NCBI GenBank assembly: GCA_016709875.1
Contig: JADJLZ010000002.1
Location: 620,001 to 684,000 of the forward strand
DNA: 64,000 nt
Direction of reading: 5' to 3'
Source: Planctomycetota bacterium
GTDB lineage: Bacteria > Planctomycetota > UBA1135 > GCA-002686595
Part shown: in pieces, positions 34,712 to 43,747 of the stretch
Layout of the letters: every line of letters begins with the position of its first letter
Numbering within the stretch: position 1 is the stretch's first letter
Notes under the pieces: model-generated
What the model was told of the DNA's origin: nothing
Seen by the model: only the letters and a program-made list of their open reading frames with translations
Database searches by the model: none
Translations under genes and position numbers: made by a program

Positions 34712-37700
34712 GGAAGTGGTTCCTCTTCCTCGTCCTCTTCGCGCTGGGGATCGCTGTGCTCCTGTGGGTCACGCGCCGCGAGGGCGCGCAGACCACGCGC
34801 CGCAACGAGCCGCACCCGGAAGTGCAGGACCCCGGCCGTTTCACGTCCCTGCCCGGCGAGGACGGCCAGGGCGGCACCGGACTGCACCTCGACGGCGCGC
34901 TCTCGATCACCAAGCGCACGGGCAGCGGCGACACGCTGCACACCGAGTACACGCTGACCGCGAGCGACGTGGACTTCCTCGAGGCCGACACCTACGACCT
35001 GCACGACGTCGTGGTGCGCGTCTTCGATCCGGTGACCGACAAGGAGCGCGCCAAGCTGACTTCCCCGCTCACGCGCATGCGCCTGCACGACGTGAACGGC
35101 AAGACCGGCCTCGCCGACGACGAGCCCGTGCGCTTCAACAACGCGCAGCTGCTGCTCGAGGATGGCGGCCCGATCGTGCCCGTCACGCTCAGCATGCCGC
35201 TGCTCGAGTGGACGCCCGCGACGGGCGAGCTGCGCTCTTCTGACCGCGTCAACCTCGAGGGCCGCGGCTTGAGCGCGGAAGGCAGCGGACTGGAGGCCTC
35301 GCTCAACCGCGACCGGCGCGATCTGCGCCTCTTGCGCGACGGATCGGTGGACCTGACGCTCGACACCGGCGCGCACGCGAAGCTGCGCTCGACCGGCGCG
35401 GGGCCCTTCGAGATCCGGCGCGTCGCGGGGAGCACGCCCGGTGCGGAAGCGATCGAGGTCGAGGTCTCCGAGGGTGCGCGTCTGGACATCGACCGCATCA
35501 GCGGCACCGAGCCCGTCGACATCTCGGCGCGCACGCTCGTGCTCGGCGGCGCACGGCGCGAGGCGGGCGCAAGCGGCTTCCTGCTCACGCGCGCGGAGGC
35601 CAACGGCGAGGTCGAGTCGCACAGCCGCGGCGACACCTTCAAGGCGCAGAAGGCCAATTGGACCTTCGACGCGGAGGGCCGCCTCGTGCACGCGCATCTG
35701 GAGGACAAGGTCGAGCTCGGCAGCGCCGACGGCACCTTCCACTCGCGCGAGGCGGGCTTCGACTTCGGGCCGAACGGTCGCCTGCTCGAGTCCACGCTCA
35801 GCGGCGATCCCGCCGGCGAGATCGCGCTCGACGGCCACCTGCCGGAGTCGGCGCCCGAACTCGCGGGCGCGCGCGCGAAGATCAGCGGCGCGGGCCCGCT
35901 CACGCTCGACGTGCGCAACGGCACCAACGTCAAGCTCGAGGGTCCCGCGCGCCTGGAGATCGAGTCGCAGAGCTTCGTGCTCGAGGCGCGCAAGCTGCTC
36001 TCGGGCAACGTCGACGCGGGAAAGAAGACCGGGACCTTCGAAGCCGACGAGCAGGCGGTCGCGACCTGGCACGAGAGCGAGATCCACGCGCCGCGCCTGG
36101 ACTTGCGCTACGCGCTCGGCACCGAGCGCGGCGATGTGGTCGGCGCGATCAGCACCGGACGCACGACCGGCAAGCTCGCGATGCGCGCGGGCGAACCGAT
36201 CGAGCTCGTCGCGCAGGACGGGCTCGAGGCGCGTTCGACCGACAGGAAGCTCACGATCCCCCTCGCGCGCGGCGTCGACCTCACGCGCAAGGGCACAGAC
36301 GGTTTCCACGCCAGCGCGAAGAGCGTGCGCGACTTCGACCACGACGCGCAGACGTTCAGCGCCGAAGGCGATGTGGGCTTCGAAAACGCGCGCGGCAAGG
36401 GCCACGCCGAACGCGTGATCGCTCGCGGACCCGAGCAGCACGACCTCTTCGGCAGCGCGCGCTCGCCTGCGCGCTGGGAGGCGATCGAGGCGCCGAGCGG
36501 CCGGCTGCTGGCAACAGCGCAGGCGGTCGAGATCCACGTCGAGGAGTCGAGCCTCGACGCGACCGGCGCGGTGACGGCGCAGTTCGAGGCCACCGACGCG
36601 CACTACCGCCTCGAATGCCAGACGCTGCACGCCGAGCGCGTGCCCGAGGAGGGTGTCTTGCCCGCCAGGTGGCGCGGCGTACGCGTGCACTCGCAGGGCG
36701 CCGTGCGTCTGCGCTCGGAGTCGCAGGAGCGCAATCTCTCGCTCGACTGCGCCGACCTCGCACTCGCGGCGGTCTTCGCGGGCGCGCCGGACTCGATCCC
36801 GCCGCCCGAACTCGAGCAGGGAACGCTCGAGGCCAATGGCAGCGTGCAGATCGGCTGGGTGCAGGCGGGCGAGCTGCAGGGCGAGGGCGAGCACTTCCGC
36901 GTCGACTCCAACGGCAAGGGCAAGCTCTGGGCGCCCGAGGGCGGACACGTGCGCGCACGCGGAAAACTCCCCGGCCGCGACCAGCCCTACCAGCTCGACG
37001 CCGACTGGATCGAGTTCGACAAGCACACGCTCGACGCGCAGCACGCGGCGATCGCGCTGATCGAGACGCAGGGCGGCAAGCCCTCGAGCGAGGACGAACT
37101 GCTGCTCGAGCTCTCGTGCGAGAAATTGCACGCCGACGAACACACGCTGCACCTTCAGGGCCAGGCGCACGCCGTCGGCCGCTCGCGCTCGGGCCAGCCC
37201 TGGTCGATCGATGCCGACGACGTGCTCTTGCAGGGCGAGCTGCGCCCGGGCGGCAGCGTCGCGGAGGATCTCGCGAACGCGCGCGCCGAAGGCGCGGTGC
37301 GCGTGCAGCTCGGCGAGAAGCTCGAACTGCGCGGCGACAAGCTCGAGGGCAAGAACGGCCAGCTGCGCGTCGAGGGCCACCCGGCCGTGCTCGAGGTCGA
37401 GGACGCGATCTGGGAGTCGGCCTGGATCCAGTACGACCCGGTCAACATGCTGCTCGAGACCGCGCGCGGCACGATCCGCGCGCGCGACCAGCGCGATCCG
37501 CAGGCCTGGACGGTGGAGTACGAGTCGCTGCGGCCCTTCGACCAGGAGGACACGAGCATCCTGGTCCTGCACAACCCGGTCTTCCGCCAGCAGCGCAAGG
37601 AACTGCGCGCGACCTGGGCGTTGTTCTGGATCGACCGCGAGGAGTGGCGCGCGAACACGCGCGGCGCGATGCGCCGGCGTCTGGGCGACGCCAAACTGCA

Positions 37701-39825
37701 CCTCACGGCCCCCGAGCCACCGCAGGACAAGCTGCCTTCGCGCGACTTGCGCGTGCGCTTCCGGCAACTGCGCGAGGATCCGCTGGCGCAGATCCTGAGC
37801 GAGGTCTACGTCGAGGGCGAAGTGGAGCTCGTCGAGCGTGACGAGCGCGATCCGCTGAAGAGCCAGCGCCGGGGACGGGCCGACGCCTTCTACCTGGACC
37901 TGCGCCAGGGGCGCGGCTGGCTGCAGAACGCCGACGTCGTGCTCGACATGCCCTTCCGCGGCCGCGGACTGCCGCAAAGCGTGCGCGCCAAGGCCGGCTG
38001 GATGCGCGTGGCCTCCGACTTCTCGCTGCTCGCCGACGACGCCGTGCTCACCTCGTGCGAATACGACGAGCCGCACTACATGATCGAGACGAGCCACTTG
38101 CGTGTGAGCTCCGCGAAGGGCGGCGGTGGCGGCTGGGACATCGAGGCGCACGGAAATGCGCTGCGCTTCGGCAAGGGCGGGCTCACGATCCCGCTGCCGA
38201 CGATCGACACGCCCACGGACGACCGCGGTAACCCGTTCTTCATCACCAACCTGTTCGCCGGCAACAGCTCGCAGTTCGGCGCGTCGGTGCGCGCGACCGT
38301 CAACCTCGCGCTCGGTTCGCTGGGCTTCGGTTTCGGCAAGCTCTTCGGCGGCCTCTTGCGCGTGCCCACGACGGACCTGCAGGGGCACTGGAAGTTCGAC
38401 GTCGGCATCCTCGGGACGCGTGGACTGCTGCTCGGCGCGGGGCTCGAGATCTCGATCAAGGACCGGCTCAAGCTCGAGGCCGACTACAGCTTCATCCCCG
38501 ACAACCGTGAGGACCGCGGCCTGGTGCGCGTGCCCGAAGGCGACCGCTCGCTGCTGCGCCAGTGGTTCCGCTTGCGCGCGCGGCGCTTCTTCGGCCCGAC
38601 AGAGTGGCTCGATCTCGCCGTCTCCTGGCAGAGCGACCCCGGCATGCAGTCGGAGTTCTTCGAGCGCGACTACCTCTCCTACGAGCAGAAGGACGTGTTC
38701 CTGCACTGGCGCCGCGCCGAGGGCTCGACCTACTGGAGCGCGAGCGCCAAGCCGCAGATCGAGAACCGCACCGAAACGCTCGAGCTGCCCAAGGCCGGCT
38801 GGTACCTCGGCAGGCATCCGGTCTTCCGCATGGGCGGCATCGAGGTGCTCTACAGCGCGCAAGCGTCGGCCGGGTACTTCGAACGACGCGAGGGCGACGC
38901 AGCCTACTACCCGCCCTTCGCCGACGGACTGGGACAGCGCGACATCGCGCGCGTGGACACCGAGCAGCGCCTCGAGGCTCCGTTCCCGATCGGCGTCGCG
39001 GGCATCCGTCTCTCGCCCTTCACCGCCGTGCGCGGCAGCGCGTGGAGCGCGAGCAGCAACGGCTACGAGGACGCGGCGCGCGGCGTGGCGACGGCCGGAA
39101 TCGACGCGGGCACGACCTTCTGGAAGCGCTATGCGGGCGGGACGCTCTCGACGCTCACGCCGCGCGTGTCGGTGCACGGCGACGTGGTCGACGACCAGCG
39201 CGGTCCGCTGCCGGTGCCGATCGATGGCGTCGAAGAGGACCAGAGCGGCACCTTCCTCGACCTCGGCCTGCGCGCGCGCTGGTGGCAGCCGCGCAGCAAG
39301 GAGCACCTCGACGTCGATCTCAGCGCGCGCCACGCCTGGAACATGGACACGCAGCCCGATGGTTGGCGGCCGGTCGGCGTGCTGGGCGAGTTCCTGACCT
39401 TCGTCGCCGGCGTGCCCGTCGGCCTGACGCACGACGCGCGCTACTCGGTCGAGGACGGGGAGACCGTCTACTCGCGCTCCTTCCTCGGCTTCCGGCCCTT
39501 CGAGCACTGGGGCATCGAGCTTGGCTACCACCACGCGCGCGACGAGTTCGGGGACCGGCTCTACGACGCGGCCTCGATCAACACGCGCTACCGGGCGACG
39601 AAGAAGTGGGAGCTCGAGCTGTCCGAAACGCTCGACCTCGAGCGCGGCACAGGCCTCGACAACGAGTTCACGCTGCGGCGCCTCGGCCACGACTTCGTGA
39701 TGGAGATCGGGGTCGGCTTCCGCGCCGGCGAGGGCACGAACTTCGGCCTGCGCCTGACCCCCAACCTCGCCTACCGCCGCTCCAGTCTGGGTCTGATCGA
39801 CCGCTGGCTGGGCCAGGACGAGTAG
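34708..39825 (+). CDS. giant LPS-transport fusion (LptC / LptA-like / LptD)
   Basis: 1705 aa. Residues 4-21 form one membrane helix followed by Arg-Arg-Glu, like the LptC anchor, with no clear signal-peptidase site. Residues about 60-230 resemble LptC: A-S-D-V-D-F-L, L-T-S-P-L-T-R-M, and R-V-N-L-E-G-R-G-L-S-A-E-G-S-G-L. Residues 230 to about 1080 are long repetitive beta-rich OstA/LptA-like sequence. About 1090-1190 matches the LptD periplasmic domain, with T-S-C1116-E-Y-D-E-P, W-D-I-E-A-H-G-N-A-L and I-P-L-P. The rest, about 1230-1705, has the alternating pattern of an LptD outer-membrane barrel (S-E-F-F-E-R-D-Y). Overlaps kdsC by ATGA. If read correctly, one chain spans inner membrane, periplasm and outer membrane. 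LptB, F and G are elsewhere. Most certain parts are the LptD end and the operon; the LptC reading is inference. Confidence 0.78.
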   Translation: MRKWFLFLVLFALGIAVLLWVTRREGAQTTRRNEPHPEVQDPGRFTSLPGEDGQGGTGLHLDGALSITKRTGSGDTLHTEYTLTASDVDFLEADTYDLHDVVVRVFDPVTDKERAKLTSPLTRMRLHDVNGKTGLADDEPVRFNNAQLLLEDGGPIVPVTLSMPLLEWTPATGELRSSDRVNLEGRGLSAEGSGLEASLNRDRRDLRLLRDGSVDLTLDTGAHAKLRSTGAGPFEIRRVAGSTPGAEAIEVEVSEGARLDIDRISGTEPVDISARTLVLGGARREAGASGFLLTRAEANGEVESHSRGDTFKAQKANWTFDAEGRLVHAHLEDKVELGSADGTFHSREAGFDFGPNGRLLESTLSGDPAGEIALDGHLPESAPELAGARAKISGAGPLTLDVRNGTNVKLEGPARLEIESQSFVLEARKLLSGNVDAGKKTGTFEADEQAVATWHESEIHAPRLDLRYALGTERGDVVGAISTGRTTGKLAMRAGEPIELVAQDGLEARSTDRKLTIPLARGVDLTRKGTDGFHASAKSVRDFDHDAQTFSAEGDVGFENARGKGHAERVIARGPEQHDLFGSARSPARWEAIEAPSGRLLATAQAVEIHVEESSLDATGAVTAQFEATDAHYRLECQTLHAERVPEEGVLPARWRGVRVHSQGAVRLRSESQERNLSLDCADLALAAVFAGAPDSIPPPELEQGTLEANGSVQIGWVQAGELQGEGEHFRVDSNGKGKLWAPEGGHVRARGKLPGRDQPYQLDADWIEFDKHTLDAQHAAIALIETQGGKPSSEDELLLELSCEKLHADEHTLHLQGQAHAVGRSRSGQPWSIDADDVLLQGELRPGGSVAEDLANARAEGAVRVQLGEKLELRGDKLEGKNGQLRVEGHPAVLEVEDAIWESAWIQYDPVNMLLETARGTIRARDQRDPQAWTVEYESLRPFDQEDTSILVLHNPVFRQQRKELRATWALFWIDREEWRANTRGAMRRRLGDAKLHLTAPEPPQDKLPSRDLRVRFRQLREDPLAQILSEVYVEGEVELVERDERDPLKSQRRGRADAFYLDLRQGRGWLQNADVVLDMPFRGRGLPQSVRAKAGWMRVASDFSLLADDAVLTSCEYDEPHYMIETSHLRVSSAKGGGGGWDIEAHGNALRFGKGGLTIPLPTIDTPTDDRGNPFFITNLFAGNSSQFGASVRATVNLALGSLGFGFGKLFGGLLRVPTTDLQGHWKFDVGILGTRGLLLGAGLEISIKDRLKLEADYSFIPDNREDRGLVRVPEGDRSLLRQWFRLRARRFFGPTEWLDLAVSWQSDPGMQSEFFERDYLSYEQKDVFLHWRRAEGSTYWSASAKPQIENRTETLELPKAGWYLGRHPVFRMGGIEVLYSAQASAGYFERREGDAAYYPPFADGLGQRDIARVDTEQRLEAPFPIGVAGIRLSPFTAVRGSAWSASSNGYEDAARGVATAGIDAGTTFWKRYAGGTLSTLTPRVSVHGDVVDDQRGPLPVPIDGVEEDQSGTFLDLGLRARWWQPRSKEHLDVDLSARHAWNMDTQPDGWRPVGVLGEFLTFVAGVPVGLTHDARYSVEDGETVYSRSFLGFRPFEHWGIELGYHHARDEFGDRLYDAASINTRYRATKKWELELSETLDLERGTGLDNEFTLRRLGHDFVMEIGVGFRAGEGTNFGLRLTPNLAYRRSSLGLIDRWLGQDE

Positions 39826-39851
39826 CCGCTCTCGCCCCGCGCGCCGCGGGC

Positions 39852-39857
39852 TACACT
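39852..39857 (+). promoter_or_regulatory. -10 element just upstream of tatA
   Basis: TACACT, preceded by GGGC, lies 8 nt before the GTG at 39866. A start site at about the initiation codon would make a leaderless tatA message. Almost identical in form and placement to the motif before parA. Confidence 0.42.
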
Positions 39858-39865
39858 GTCCGGCC

Positions 39866-40390
39866 GTGTTCGCGATCTTCGAAGACGTCGGGATGAGCGA
39901 GATCCTGGTGATCGGGATCTTCGGCGTGCTGCTGTTCGGCAAGCGGCTGCCCGAGGTCGCGAGCCAGGCTGGCCAGCATCTGGTGAAGTTCCGCCGCTCG
40001 CTGCAGCAGGCGCGCACGGACTCCGGCTTGGACCAGGAGGTGCGCAAGATCCAGCGCACGTTCCAGGAGGCCATCCCGCACGACCTCTCTGTCGGCGAGG
40101 TGGCGCGCCTCGCGAGCGCGCGCGTCCAGGAGCGCGTCGCGAAGGCGCGCAAGGGCTTCGACGACGAGATCGCAAAGCCCGTCGCCGACGCGCTCGAGCT
40201 GCCCGACCTCTCCGCGCCGAGCGGCTCGCTCAGCTCCGTGCTCCCCGAGCACGAGCCCGCCCCGGCCGGCCCGCCCAAGGCGGAACCCGGGGGCGCGATC
40301 GGCCCGGCCGCCTCCGACGCGACCATCGCGCGCACCCGCCCGCCCGGCGCGCCCGCTCCCGAGGACGAGGGGACCGCTCCGGCGGCCTGA
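39866..40390 (+). CDS. tatA: twin-arginine translocase subunit, TatA/TatE type
   Basis: 174 aa. The N-terminal helix (M-S-E-I-L-V-I-G-I-F-G-V-L-L-F-G) ends in F-G-K-R-L-P-E-V-A, the TatA/B hinge, followed by an amphipathic helix. The acidic residue at the helix start (Glu) can occur in TatA or TatB. A charged helical region to about 110 and a Pro/Ala-rich tail make it longer than usual TatA (about 90) and nearer TatB (about 170), so TatB is an alternative. It may serve the Tat-signal DUF1501 protein encoded at 52567. tatC is not seen. Confidence 0.82.
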   Translation: MFAIFEDVGMSEILVIGIFGVLLFGKRLPEVASQAGQHLVKFRRSLQQARTDSGLDQEVRKIQRTFQEAIPHDLSVGEVARLASARVQERVAKARKGFDDEIAKPVADALELPDLSAPSGSLSSVLPEHEPAPAGPPKAEPGGAIGPAASDATIARTRPPGAPAPEDEGTAPAA

Positions 40391-40391
40391 C

Positions 40392-41258
40392 GTGTTCCAG
40401 CTCGGGTACAACACGAACGGCCTCGCGCACCACCGGCTCGACGAGGCACTGGTCGAGCTCGCGGCGTTGGGATACCGCGGGGTCGCGATCACACCCGACG
40501 TCGGGGGACTGGATCCCTACCGGCTGCGGCCGGGCGAGCCGCGCGCGATCGCCGAACGCGCCCGGGAGCTCGGTCTCACGCTCGCGGTCGAAACCGGCGC
40601 GCGCTTTCTGCTCGATCCGAGGCGCAAGCATCGGCCCTCGCTGCTCGAGGACAGCGCCGCGGAGCGCGAGCGCCGGCTCGACTTCCTGCGGCGCTCGATC
40701 GACCTCGCGGCAGAGCTCGGCGCCGGCCTGGTCTCGATCTGGTCGGGCAATGCCCCGCTCGGCGAGCGCGGCGATTCGCCATCGGGGGCGCCCGATGAGC
40801 TCTGGGAGCGCCTCGCGCAGGGGGTCGCGCGCGCACTCGAGCACGCGCGGGCGCGCGGGGTCCGTCTGGGCTTCGAGCCGGAGCCGGGGATGTTCGTCGA
40901 GCGGCCGGCGGGCTACCTCGAACTGCTGCGGCTCCTCGGGGAGCGCGGGAAGGGGCTCGGCCTGACCCTCGACGTCGGCCACCTGCTGGTCACCGGCGAC
41001 CTCCCCGTCGACGAAGCGATCGGCGCGCTCGCGCCCCACCTGACCCATGTACACCTCGACGACATCCGAGCTGGGGTGCACGAGCACCGCATGTTCGGAT
41101 CCGGGGAGCTCGACCTGCCACTCACCCTAAAGGCATTGCGAGACGCAGGTTACGCCGGGATGGCCGCCGTCGAGCTCTCGCGCGACAGCCACCGGGGCTT
41201 CGAGGCGGCGCGCGAAGCCTGGGGCCACCTGCAGGCCGCCATGCCTTGCGAAACCTGA
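40392..41258 (+). CDS. sugar phosphate isomerase/epimerase-like TIM-barrel protein
   Basis: 288 aa of the AP-endonuclease family 2/xylose-isomerase-like TIM barrel. Metal-ligand blocks: G-F-E-P-E-P (Glu), T-L-D-V-G-H-L (Asp, His), H-V-H-L-D-D (His, Asp) and A-V-E-L-S (Glu). The family includes sugar epimerases and hydroxypyruvate isomerases; the substrate cannot be assigned. GTG start 1 bp after the tatA stop, so co-transcribed with tatA. Confidence 0.82.
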   Translation: MFQLGYNTNGLAHHRLDEALVELAALGYRGVAITPDVGGLDPYRLRPGEPRAIAERARELGLTLAVETGARFLLDPRRKHRPSLLEDSAAERERRLDFLRRSIDLAAELGAGLVSIWSGNAPLGERGDSPSGAPDELWERLAQGVARALEHARARGVRLGFEPEPGMFVERPAGYLELLRLLGERGKGLGLTLDVGHLLVTGDLPVDEAIGALAPHLTHVHLDDIRAGVHEHRMFGSGELDLPLTLKALRDAGYAGMAAVELSRDSHRGFEAAREAWGHLQAAMPCET

Positions 41259-41360
41259 GCTTGCTCCGGCCCTCGGCGGATGCTCAGAATGGGGCGCGAC
41301 GTCCCCCCCCGTCCCGGCCTTCCCTCCGGTCCCGCGAACCTCAACCAAGACGATTCGTTC

Positions 41361-41594
41361 ATGGCGAGCGCTGACTTCGGCCTGCAGATGTGTCCCACCC
41401 GACTCGACGGACACACGGTGCTCTTCGCGCACAAGGTCACGACCGGACAGTGCCAGGACCGCCAACGCGGCCACTATCACAAGTGCTGGACCTGCGTTCA
41501 CAGCAACGCGCTGGCTGGAAAGCAAGGGACGCTCGTGCCGAAGCCGGCCGCTCCCGCGGCGGAACCCACGAGCCCTGCCGTTCGAGTAGGCTGA
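41361..41594 (+). CDS. small Cys/His-rich hypothetical protein
   Basis: 77 aa from ATG at 41361; an upstream extension to 41280 is possible but less likely. Four cysteines and three histidines: Q-M-C-P near residue 11, Q-C-Q-D, then H-Y-H-K-C-W-T-C-V-H. The C-x2-C flanked by His suggests zinc or iron binding. The last 20 residues are Pro/Ala-rich. No family recognised. It lies about 100 bp after the isomerase gene and 58 bp before the FG-GAP gene. Confidence 0.55.
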   Translation: MASADFGLQMCPTRLDGHTVLFAHKVTTGQCQDRQRGHYHKCWTCVHSNALAGKQGTLVPKPAAPAAEPTSPAVRVG

Positions 41595-41652
41595 TCCGGC
41601 CCCGACCGCGCTCGCCCAGGGGCAGGCTCGTCACCTTCGCAGGAGAACCCAC

Positions 41653-43737
41653 GTGTTGCCCCGACTCGCTCGCTCGACCGTGCTCGCGCTCGCCCTGTCT
41701 TCCGCGCTTTCCGCCCAGGTCACCCCGCCTTCGCCGATCGCTGCGAGGAGCTTCGGGCTGCTCGGCACGGGGATCGGTGCCTCGGGCTTGTCCCTCGTCC
41801 ACAGCGCGGGCGGAGTCGAGCTGCTCAGCTCCTCGAATGCGACCGCGTTCGGTTTCAGCTGGGGCGCCTACTGGCTGACGCTGAAACGCGATGCGGCGAG
41901 CGGCACCTACCAGGAGACCTACGTCAGCCCGAGCGTCGCTCCGGAGTCGGTGGTGCGCACGCTCTCCGCCGACTGCCTCGGCGATGCCGCCGAGGAGATC
42001 GTCGTTGGGATCAGCGACGGCACGCAGCTCGTCGTCGACGCGCAGTCGAAGGCGACGCTCACGACCATCCATCTCGCTTCGGGTGGCCTGACGGCGCTGT
42101 GCGCGGGCGACCTCGACGGCGACGGCAAGGCGGAACTCCTCGCGCTCGCGAACGGCGGGCTCTACGCCTGCTCCGCCGCGGGAGCGCAGCTGTGGAACCT
42201 GCCCGGGCCGAGCGGCTTCGACATCGCGGCGGCGCAGATGGACGGCGACCCCGCGCTCGAGATCGCCTGCACGAGCGGCGACATCGTCGACGCGGGCACG
42301 CGCACGCTGCAGTGGCACTGGCCCGTCACGGTCGCGGTCTCGCTCGCCGCGGGCGACATCGACGGCGACGGCCGAGCCGAGCTCGTCGAGGCGCAGGACT
42401 GGAACTTCGTGCGCGCCTTCGACGTCGAGCAGCAGCAGCAGAAGTGGTCGATTCCCTTCCTGGATCTCGACAAGGTCGCGCTGGCCGATCTCGACGGCAA
42501 TGGCACGCTCGAGCTGCTCGTCGGCGAAGGCCAGTGGGGCGAGGTGCGCGTCTTCGACACGGCCACGCAGACGCAGATCGATCACATCCCGAACCCCGAC
42601 CACGGCGTCTCCGGCCTCGCTGCGGGCGACGTCGACGGCGACGGCGCGGTCGAGATCCTCTGGAGTGCGGGATTCAGCTCCAGCGGGGCAGACCACCTGC
42701 GCATCGTCGACCGGCAGACGCACGCGCTCGAGTACGAGAGCGAGGACCTCGTCGGCCCGGTGGTCGGCGTGCGGCGCGGGGACATCGACGGCGACGGCCA
42801 GCCGGAGATCGTGGCGCTCACGTTCCAGTCCGATTCCGGCTACGGCAGCGGGCGCGTGCTCGTGCTCGACCCGGCGACGCTGCACCTGCGCGCCCTCGGC
42901 CCGCAGGTGGGATCGGGCTTCGCGTTCGGCGGCGCGCGCGCGATCGAGCTCGCCAACATCGACGCGGATCCGCAGCTCGAAATCGTCGTCGCCTGCGACC
43001 ATCTGTTCGCCGGCGCGATCGAGATCTACGACTTCTCCGCTCCGAACACCTTCAGCCTCGCCTGGACCAACGCCACGTTCCCCGCGGGCACGGGCTTTCA
43101 GTGCGCGGCCGTGGGGGACGTCGATGGCGACGGCAACCTGGAGGTCGTCGTCGGTGCCGACCTGCTGAGCTCCGGAGCGCAGGGCGGCTCCGTGTACGTC
43201 TACGATCTCGCGACGCACCAGGAGGAATGGCACGCGCCGAACATGCTCTTCGAGCCCGTCGCGCGCATCGAGCTCGCCGACACGGACCAGGACGGCCAGT
43301 GCGAGATCGTCGCGCTCAACCGCGGCTCGGGCGGCGTGTACGTCTACGACGGTGCGACGAAGGCGCTCGAGGCGCTGATCCCTGGCAACTTCACCAGCCT
43401 GAGCCTGCTCGATCTCGGGCCGACGCCGGCCAGCGCGCGTCCGCTCGTGCTCGGCGACGCGAGCGGCAACCTCGCCGTCTACCGCTTCAACGGGGTGAGC
43501 TACGTGCCCACGGCGCAGGCGGCGCTCGCCTCGAGCGCGATCGACAACGCGCAGGCACAACGGCGCAACGTCTTCGTGCAGGCGGGCGGCACGATCCGGC
43601 AGCACGCCGGTTTCCATCCGCTCCCGCTCTGGCAGAGCGCGAACTACGGCACGTACCCGGGCAACCGCGTGCTCTACTCGCCCAACGGACCGCTGGTGAT
43701 CGTCGCGGCGACGGCGTTCGGCGTGTTCGGTTTCTGA
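41653..43737 (+). CDS. secreted FG-GAP/VCBS-repeat protein
   Basis: 694 aa. Signal peptide of about 21 residues ending S-A-L-S-A. The body carries many FG-GAP-type calcium-binding loops of the form A-G-D-x-D-G-D-G-x-x-E-I/L (for example D-L-D-G-D-G-K-A-E-L, D-I-D-G-D-G-R-A-E-L, D-V-D-G-D-G-A-V-E-I, D-T-D-Q-D-G-Q-C-E-I), spaced as in a seven-blade integrin-like propeller. Likely surface or extracellular; ligand unknown. GTG start with AGGAG 8 nt upstream. Converges with the phosphoesterase gene (10-bp gap). Confidence 0.85.
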   Translation: MLPRLARSTVLALALSSALSAQVTPPSPIAARSFGLLGTGIGASGLSLVHSAGGVELLSSSNATAFGFSWGAYWLTLKRDAASGTYQETYVSPSVAPESVVRTLSADCLGDAAEEIVVGISDGTQLVVDAQSKATLTTIHLASGGLTALCAGDLDGDGKAELLALANGGLYACSAAGAQLWNLPGPSGFDIAAAQMDGDPALEIACTSGDIVDAGTRTLQWHWPVTVAVSLAAGDIDGDGRAELVEAQDWNFVRAFDVEQQQQKWSIPFLDLDKVALADLDGNGTLELLVGEGQWGEVRVFDTATQTQIDHIPNPDHGVSGLAAGDVDGDGAVEILWSAGFSSSGADHLRIVDRQTHALEYESEDLVGPVVGVRRGDIDGDGQPEIVALTFQSDSGYGSGRVLVLDPATLHLRALGPQVGSGFAFGGARAIELANIDADPQLEIVVACDHLFAGAIEIYDFSAPNTFSLAWTNATFPAGTGFQCAAVGDVDGDGNLEVVVGADLLSSGAQGGSVYVYDLATHQEEWHAPNMLFEPVARIELADTDQDGQCEIVALNRGSGGVYVYDGATKALEALIPGNFTSLSLLDLGPTPASARPLVLGDASGNLAVYRFNGVSYVPTAQAALASSAIDNAQAQRRNVFVQAGGTIRQHAGFHPLPLWQSANYGTYPGNRVLYSPNGPLVIVAATAFGVFGF

Positions 43738-43747
43738 GCGAGCGCGC

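Noticed and set aside
34468..40449. A 1993-codon open frame on the minus strand
   Set aside because: It lies antisense to kdsC, the Lpt fusion and tatA, which have clear family motifs. Its sequence is Arg/Ala/Leu-rich with no domain; a by-product of high GC third positions.
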